A DNA stretch of 11,090 nucleotides from Neonectria sp. B-13 (taxonomy: Eukaryota > Ascomycota > Sordariomycetes > Hypocreales > Nectriaceae): positions 3,453 through 14,542 of the forward strand of contig NOKP01000107.1 of assembly GCA_002682825.1 (NCBI GenBank), written 5' to 3'. Within the stretch, counting starts at the first letter, position 1. Each line of letters begins with the position of its first letter. A program made the position numbers and the translations under genes. A model generated the notes under the pieces. That model was given only the letters and a program-made list of their open reading frames with translations, ran no database searches and was not told the origin of the DNA. Shown piece after piece: positions 6,737 through 11,090 of this stretch.

Positions 6737-8546
6737 ATGTCGGCCATGTCCTAGACACTCTTTTAAACTGCTGTGGTGGCCTTGATCGCTGTTGCCTCGG
6801 CCAAGCGAGTCTCCCGGTGAGGGGGGGAGGTGCTGACGGCACCTCCCTGGGGTGGAAGGAGCTCCCCCCTACTTGATTCTGGGGGATAAAGCGATTCCCC
6901 ACGAGCTAAGACTGGGGATAACTTCAATCCTACACACTTTGAACACCCCGAATCTTTCCCGGGAGGTGACATGGACTGATGATACCTTTGGGCCGGATGG
7001 TCCCTGCCGAGCAGTCTATATTCAGATGGGAGTTGATGAGACACCACTTGGTCTCTATCCAGGTGGCGCGTGGGAGACGTGGCTAATCGATGACGATTAC
7101 TACGACGGGAGCACCTGCTATGCGTCTAAGGCTGTCACCTGTGATGAATCCTTAGGCGATTAGGGGGGCATCCATCTTGACGGCGGTCTCGGCGGCTTTC
7201 TGCTTGGTTTGAATCTGGAAGGCGATCTAGGGAAGCGATATATGGATGACATGTCGTTGAACGGCATCATAGCGGAAAACGTGAGCCTCGTCCTCTTGGA
7301 CTCCCAAAAGATCAAATACCCTGGCGGTCAGAAATTGCTATTCTTCGCCGAATGTTTAAGCCTGGGTAGCAACCGCGGCACAAACCAGTCCTTCACCAAT
7401 AGCGATGGTGCCCCCGCCATCAACGCCAGCCTGCCACCCGGCTGGTTGTGGGAACACGAGTGGACAGCATCCAACTCCTTCGGCATGCACATTGGATCGG
7501 TGCAGCATGCCATGTCCGGCTCCCTCTGGTCCGGCGGCTATGATCAGAATCGTATCGTCGGAGACATCCTCAGCATGAACGGAGGTCCCGGAGACGGCAT
7601 CACACTGATGGATCTCGGTATCGAGGTCATTAGAAGCAAGTCCCCCTTCACGTTCGACTCCTCCAAGGACGGTCTCCTTGCCAAGGGAAACTCATCTATC
7701 GGAAGCGTGTTTCAGGTCTCGATAGTCTGCTGTTCTCCATATCTCACTCTTTCCAAATCGACCTGGGATAGCATTGCCGCCAACCTCCCCGTGCGTTTCG
7801 ATGAGGCCTTGTCCTGTACCTCTGGGATATAAAGTCGGACAAGTACGAGGGAATAATCACCCGGCCACAGCCTTGAGCTTTTCGTTTATTTCTGACTCGA
7901 ATACCGATGTGGTCAAGATCTGTGTTCCCTTTCTGCACCTCAATCTAACCCTTACATCGCCCCTCGTCGACGCCCCAACCCCTACTTCTCGTGTCATATG
8001 AACGACAAGGGACAGTATGTCCTAGGTTGAACATTCTTCTAAGACGCCTTTGTCGGGGCTAACTGGCACTGCGACGCTGACACTTGGTGGCTGGCCCAGG
8101 CTCCAGGTCGGGTTATTCAGTTCACCATAAACGTTATGTCGATCGAAGAGAAGCACAAGACTATTAGCAAGGTTGGCAACGATTGGAAGGCACCCTGGAG
8201 TGGTGTCTGGGATGATGATGGAGAGGAGGCACCCTCTAGCACTCCTATGAGCGCCATCGTCGACAAAGAAGATGATGGTGATGATGATGGCGGAATATCG
8301 ACAGGCGCAAAGACTAGTATCGATATCGGCATCGCCGCTGCCGTCCTGGCACTCGGAGCCGGAGCCTTCTTCTTCTGGCGTTGGCGTCGCAACCGAGCTA
8401 GTTGGTCGCAGGCAGCAGCACAAACACCATCTTCCGATGCCGTTTACACCGTCACATCTTCGAAGTGGCCGCCGGGCGAGCTACATTCCCAGGAGATACC
8501 TCCCAATGAGGTGCCATCGTCTTATCATGGAGCTGAGATGCCTTGA
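6737..8546 (+). pseudogene. Decayed aspartic-protease-like (A1 fold), membrane-anchored surface protein
   Basis: Read across lesions, this matches a fungal family with an A1-peptidase-like ectodomain, one C-terminal membrane span and a basic cytoplasmic tail. A signal-peptide-like frame (ATG 6737, core TAVVALIAVASA at 6767-6802) is cut by TAG 6752 and TAA 6764. The ectodomain begins near 6960 (VTWTDDTFGPDGP) in another frame; the link between the two is unclear. It runs through TAG 7161-7163 to about 7811, with blocks such as GIIAENVSLVLLD and FGMHIGSVQHAMSGSLW. Three one-base losses (about 7812, 7871 and 7981) shift the frame and together restore it. TGA 8028 and TAA 8040 follow, then an intact stretch to 8546. 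That stretch has an Asp-rich stalk, STGAKTSIDIGIAAAVLAL leading into the span, and FFFWRWRRN. Both catalytic D[ST]G sites appear absent (PGGAW; VCCSPYL), as I recall for this family, so even the ancestor was probably not a protease. Confidence 0.75.
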
Positions 8547-8775
8547 TAACCTGGGTGTGGGTGGTAATTATTTATCGTAAGTGTCCATGATGAGAGCGTT
8601 GCTGCCCCAATTCCCGTTGATGGGCGACGGCTTGCTTTTAATACCTGGCAGAAAAATCAAGCACAGTATGCAATACAAGTTTACGAATAGGGAAAACAGT
8701 CTTGAGCATTTAGCCTTAAGAAGTAGAATACCAGATTGCTAAGTCTTCCTACGTGTCTATGTAATGGTCGCACCT

Positions 8776-9300
8776 CTAGGGGTAATCCAGCCCAGGAAGA
8801 CTGGACTCTGAGTCTTGGCCGAAGTCAGAATCCGTGTAGCCGGGTCCGTTCAGTGAGTCATGGTCGCTACTGTACTCAGAGCCAGTGTACCTTGGCCGAT
8901 TCAGCGAATTCATTTCCAACATTCCAGCACATTCATTCACCCCCTCGATCATCGTTTGCGATCGCTCGAGCAAGTAGATGTCTTGCTTCTCGAATCTTTC
9001 GCTCTGTTGATGGACATTATGCTCAAGCTTCTGGATTTTCTGGTCGATTTTCTGGTCGATTTTCTGCTCAACTTTCTCCTGAAGGTCAGTGACTTGTTGG
9101 CCTGTCTTGACCTGGTATTCCACGATCAACTTCAATAAAACACATATGGTGTCAAGGTTGCCCTTGTTGTCCTAAGAACTAGGACTTCGTTAGTGTTTCT
9201 CGTTTTCCTCTTGACTTATCTATACTCACCAATCCTGGTCAGCATTGGCCATCGAAATATGAACCCCTTTGCTGGTAGCCTGCTCTCGGCTGGGAGCCAT
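8776..9300 (-). CDS. Small coiled-coil protein, two exons with a frame conflict
   Basis: Exon 1 starts at ATG 9300 (MAPSREQATSKGVHIS...) and ends at 9230. A well-formed 58-nt intron (9229-9172: GTGAGT, ACTAAC branch site, TTCTTAG) follows. Exon 2 (9171-8776) gives 131 residues: DNKGNLDTICVLLKLIVEYQ, then a Gln/Lys/Glu-rich helical segment with DQKI repeats predicted to be a coiled coil, then an acidic Ser/Asp/Gly-rich tail ending GLDYP. Exon 1 ends in phase 2, whereas exon 2 needs phase 0. As written, splicing would stop after about 12 further residues. Either a one-base indel broke or misrepresents the gene, or the splice sites differ. I know fungal proteins of this general build (short N-terminus, DTxxxLLKLIV, coiled coil) but no function. 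No nuclear, membrane or secretion signal is obvious. Confidence 0.55.
9034..9069. repeat. 12-bp tandem repeat, three units
   Basis: GATTTTCTGGTC is repeated three times, the last with one mismatch (G to C at 9067). On the minus strand it encodes a four-residue IDQK/DQKI period inside the coiled-coil protein. The period is a multiple of 3, so unit gain or loss would not disturb the reading frame. Confidence 0.85.
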
Positions 9301-9646
9301 GGCGAACGTATCGCTAAAATATATGACAAGTCCGGTTTGTCCGAATTGATCCATGGTCAGAACGAGGCAGAAATGGGTTGAAATTGAATGGTGTGGTAGA
9401 GAAAGTTGGGTTAGGTTCATGGTTGCCTCTCAGTGCCTGTCGAGAGGGGGTTCTTTATACCTGCGCTGGTACAACTCCCACGCAGGACTGTTTGCCTCTT
9501 CCTGATAACTGCACGACGGCTCCGGCGATCAAACAGAAGGAAACAAAAAATATCACCTCCGTCGGTCCTTTTAAAGGGCCACAGTCACCCCTTCCTTCCA
9601 CTACGAGGTATAGCATTGTTCTCATTTTCAATTTACTTTCGTCAAT
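9301..9646. promoter_or_regulatory. Divergent intergenic promoter region
   Basis: These 346 bases separate the starts of the minus-strand coiled-coil gene (9300) and the plus-strand secreted-protein gene (9647), so both promoters should lie here. TTTTAAAGG near 9568 is a weak TATA-like site for the plus gene, followed by a pyrimidine-rich stretch (CCCCTTCCTTCC) and a short A/T-rich leader up to ATG 9647. No other signal could be supported. Confidence 0.4.
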
Positions 9647-10196
9647 ATGAATGTCATCAAACTATTGCCTGTTATCTTACTTTACTGCCCACGGCTCGGC
9701 TCTAGGAAGCATCTCGGAGCTTTCCACCTAGGACCCATGCTGCCCGTTGAGGCAGGATCGGACCTATCTGTGAAGATCCAGAACCAATGGAGTGACGAAT
9801 GCCGAGCGGAACTTGAGTTCTCTGACCACAAATTCCCGAAAATGGCGTGGTTGCTCAAGGTCACTGACTGTGTCAATCTGCAGCTTGCAGAGTTCAAGCT
9901 TCCTTCTGGGGCTCCCAACGGGGATGCCTACCTCACATAGTGCAATAGAGCCTGCGTATCATGCATATGTTGTTGGCGTTAACATTCTACAGGCAATGTG
10001 ATGGTGGTATCCCCATGTCATGCATCCATACCGTGATCAGCGATGGCAAGAGTGACCTGGTCTCGCCAACGCCTCGGCCGAAGACGGAAACTGCTCGCTG
10101 TGTTCCATCGACAACGCTCCTTACTTACACTTCCAGTCGTGGTGGCGAGAAACCAACTGGTGTTATAGGTATTGCATAGGCTTGGTGGAACATTAA
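9647..10196 (+). pseudogene. Decayed small secreted protein gene
   Basis: ATG 9647 is followed by a hydrophobic signal-peptide-like start (MNVIKLLPVILLYC) and a mature region containing DLSVKIQNQWSDEC, FPKMAWLLKVTDC and GAPNGDAYLT. A 53-nt intron at 9940-9992 (GTGCAA, TTAAC, CTACAG) joins this to QCDGGIPMSCIHTVISDGKS. The codon made at the junction is TAG, where TGG (Trp) would fit. Near 10060 the coherent reading shifts by one missing base (GTCTCGCC) to a Cys/Trp-rich end (GNCSLCSIDNAPYLHFQSWW...) stopping at 10194-10196. Without that shift the frame runs a duller sequence to 10179. An alternative signal-sequence frame (FTAHGSALGSISE) begins near 9680, so a further indel there is possible. 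The ancestor looks like an extracellular, Cys-containing protein of about 165 aa, a type common among fungal secreted proteins; its function is unknown to me. Confidence 0.6.
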
Positions 10197-10352
10197 ATAG
10201 AACTGGTTCTGGCTGTCTATCGCATCTTTCTGCTGGTACCCTCTCACTTTAAGAGTACATCAACTCATATCCTAGAGCCCCGGACTACTTAATTCATCGA
10301 TGGCTTTGATGGCCAGTTTTATAAATGTCTACACTGCCTAGGATAGAGATTA

Positions 10353-10377
10353 GACTGTAACAGCTATAGTTACAGTC
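10353..10377. other. 9-bp hairpin between convergent genes
   Basis: GACTGTAAC at 10353-10361 and GTTACAGTC at 10369-10377 are perfect reverse complements with a 7-base loop. It lies in the gap between the ends of the plus secreted-protein pseudogene (10196) and the minus CxxC gene (10476). It could form in either 3' UTR. No U-tract or other terminator feature accompanies it, and the role is unknown. Confidence 0.4.
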
Positions 10378-10475
10378 AGTATCGCTGGATTCTGTACTTG
10401 GTTGATGAGATCGATGGTGATGATCTGTTAGGGCTTTGATTTAAACAAACACCAGCTATCTAGCCTTGCGACATA

Positions 10476-11051
10476 TCACTGTCCAACATAATCCCATCCC
10501 CATGGGTAAGAAACAGGCTTGGGCCCCACTGACGGTGGATAATCAGCAGAGCATTCGTCCGCTGGCAGCTCAATGGGCGTCGGCCCCGGATCATCAGCAA
10601 GTTCTACCGGATTTGGACCATTAGGAGTTAGGGGTCCTAACCTCATCCCTGGGCTTGGCGGCCGGATGATAGCGCTTTTGGGTGTATCTGTAGGACGACT
10701 ACTGGAGGCTGTGCGACGGCCGGCATGTTCATTGTCATGGTGCCAGTAATGGTGATGAATATGAATGTCGAGGCTTTCATGGTTACTTAAGGCTCGCGCG
10801 AAACGAGTTCCCGCCAGAAAGGCGGTGGCAACGGTACGTAAAAGTCCTCGCTGAGCATTGTGGTCTTGCTCCAAAAGGTCAAAAACGTTTTCACGAAGCT
10901 CATGACTTGCGTCGGGCGAAGTTTGCCGACACCGGCGGCAAACGGCGTGATTGGGAGGGCACTTTCGGCCGATGGGATACCGGCGGTGGAATTCCTTCGA
11001 GCGAGGGCGCTGGCAAATGCCGCAAACATGCGCGCGTCGTGCAGTGCTCAT
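10476..11051 (-). CDS. Protein with paired CxxC motifs (putative zinc-binding)
   Basis: This is an intact single-exon ORF of 191 aa. The N-terminus carries C10-x2-C13 and C38-x2-C41 around a conserved-looking RPRSKEFHRRYPIG segment and an extra C31, which suggests one four-Cys zinc site. This N-terminal pattern (CGxCxRxRSxxFHxxxP...CRRC) is, as I recall, frequent in uncharacterised fungal proteins. Residues about 50-90 are helix-prone (ELRENVFDLLEQDHNAQ), followed by a His-rich run (IHIHHHYWHHDNEH) that could also bind metal. The C-terminal half is Pro/Ser/Gly-rich and probably disordered, ending YPWGWDYVGQ. There is no signal peptide or membrane span. The start at 11051 is the first ATG just before the Cys motif, and only about 40 upstream bases are in the window. 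Function is unknown; a nuclear or cytosolic adaptor-type role is a guess. Confidence 0.75.
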   Translation of the reverse strand: MSTARRAHVCGICQRPRSKEFHRRYPIGRKCPPNHAVCRRCRQTSPDASHELRENVFDLLEQDHNAQRGLLRTVATAFLAGTRFARALSNHESLDIHIHHHYWHHDNEHAGRRTASSSRPTDTPKSAIIRPPSPGMRLGPLTPNGPNPVELADDPGPTPIELPADECSADYPPSVGPKPVSYPWGWDYVGQ

Positions 11052-11090
11052 TCTATGCTCTCTGTTTTGAAACCTCTCTTGCGGGGCTGT

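Noticed and set aside
9226..9420. 64-codon minus ORF as an independent gene
   Set aside because: The ATG at 9300 within it is a better start and the reading ends at the intron donor; the upstream part is promoter-like.
1..11090. CRISPR arrays, prokaryotic operons, ribosome binding sites, rRNA or phage genes
   Set aside because: Spliced fungal genes throughout; no regularly spaced short repeats, Shine-Dalgarno sites or RNA gene signatures were seen.

Overview
The window looks like nuclear DNA of a filamentous ascomycete (Pezizomycotina). Genes are split by short introns of about 53-89 nt with GTAAGT/GTGAGT-type donors, CTAAC/CTGAC-like branch sites and pyrimidine-AG acceptors. The protein families are typically fungal, and the window also holds LTR-like sequence and nonsense changes of the C-to-T kind expected from repeat-induced point mutation (RIP). 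Hypocreales would fit the families I recognise, but that is an inference from memory. One base is undetermined (n at 1096).

Layout: 50-864 (minus) is a GC-rich, low-complexity two-exon candidate gene. Positions 1078-1470 carry a 73-bp direct repeat at 320-bp period; the left copy contains a perfect tRNA T-arm/B-box-like hairpin. From 1473 to about 4190 the DNA is AT-richer and relic-like. It holds a broken minus-strand ORF pair (1473-2016), a frameshifted plus-strand gene relic (2297-2728), an intact small MADS-like ORF (2733-3005, minus), and a 1.2-kb stretch with only fragments. The best gene is an intact three-exon GT8 glycosyltransferase on the minus strand (4195-5334). A GC-rich solo-LTR-like segment (6127-6502) and two microsatellites separate it from a decayed aspartic-protease-like, membrane-anchored cell-surface gene (6737-8546, plus). 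Next come a minus-strand coiled-coil gene (8776-9300) and, divergently, a decayed small secreted-protein gene (9647-10196, plus). A minus-strand gene with paired CxxC motifs (10476-11051) closes the window.

There is no sign of an operon or of a biosynthetic cluster. The common theme is secretory or cell-surface products (GT8, A1-like anchored protein, small secreted protein) in a region undergoing decay. Two secretory genes carry stops explainable by C:G-to-T:A changes plus single-base indels, while the GT8 gene and the terminal CxxC gene are clean. I found no convincing previously undescribed system. The items most worth a second look are the clustered gene decay, the splice-frame conflict in the coiled-coil gene, and the B-box-like repeat.
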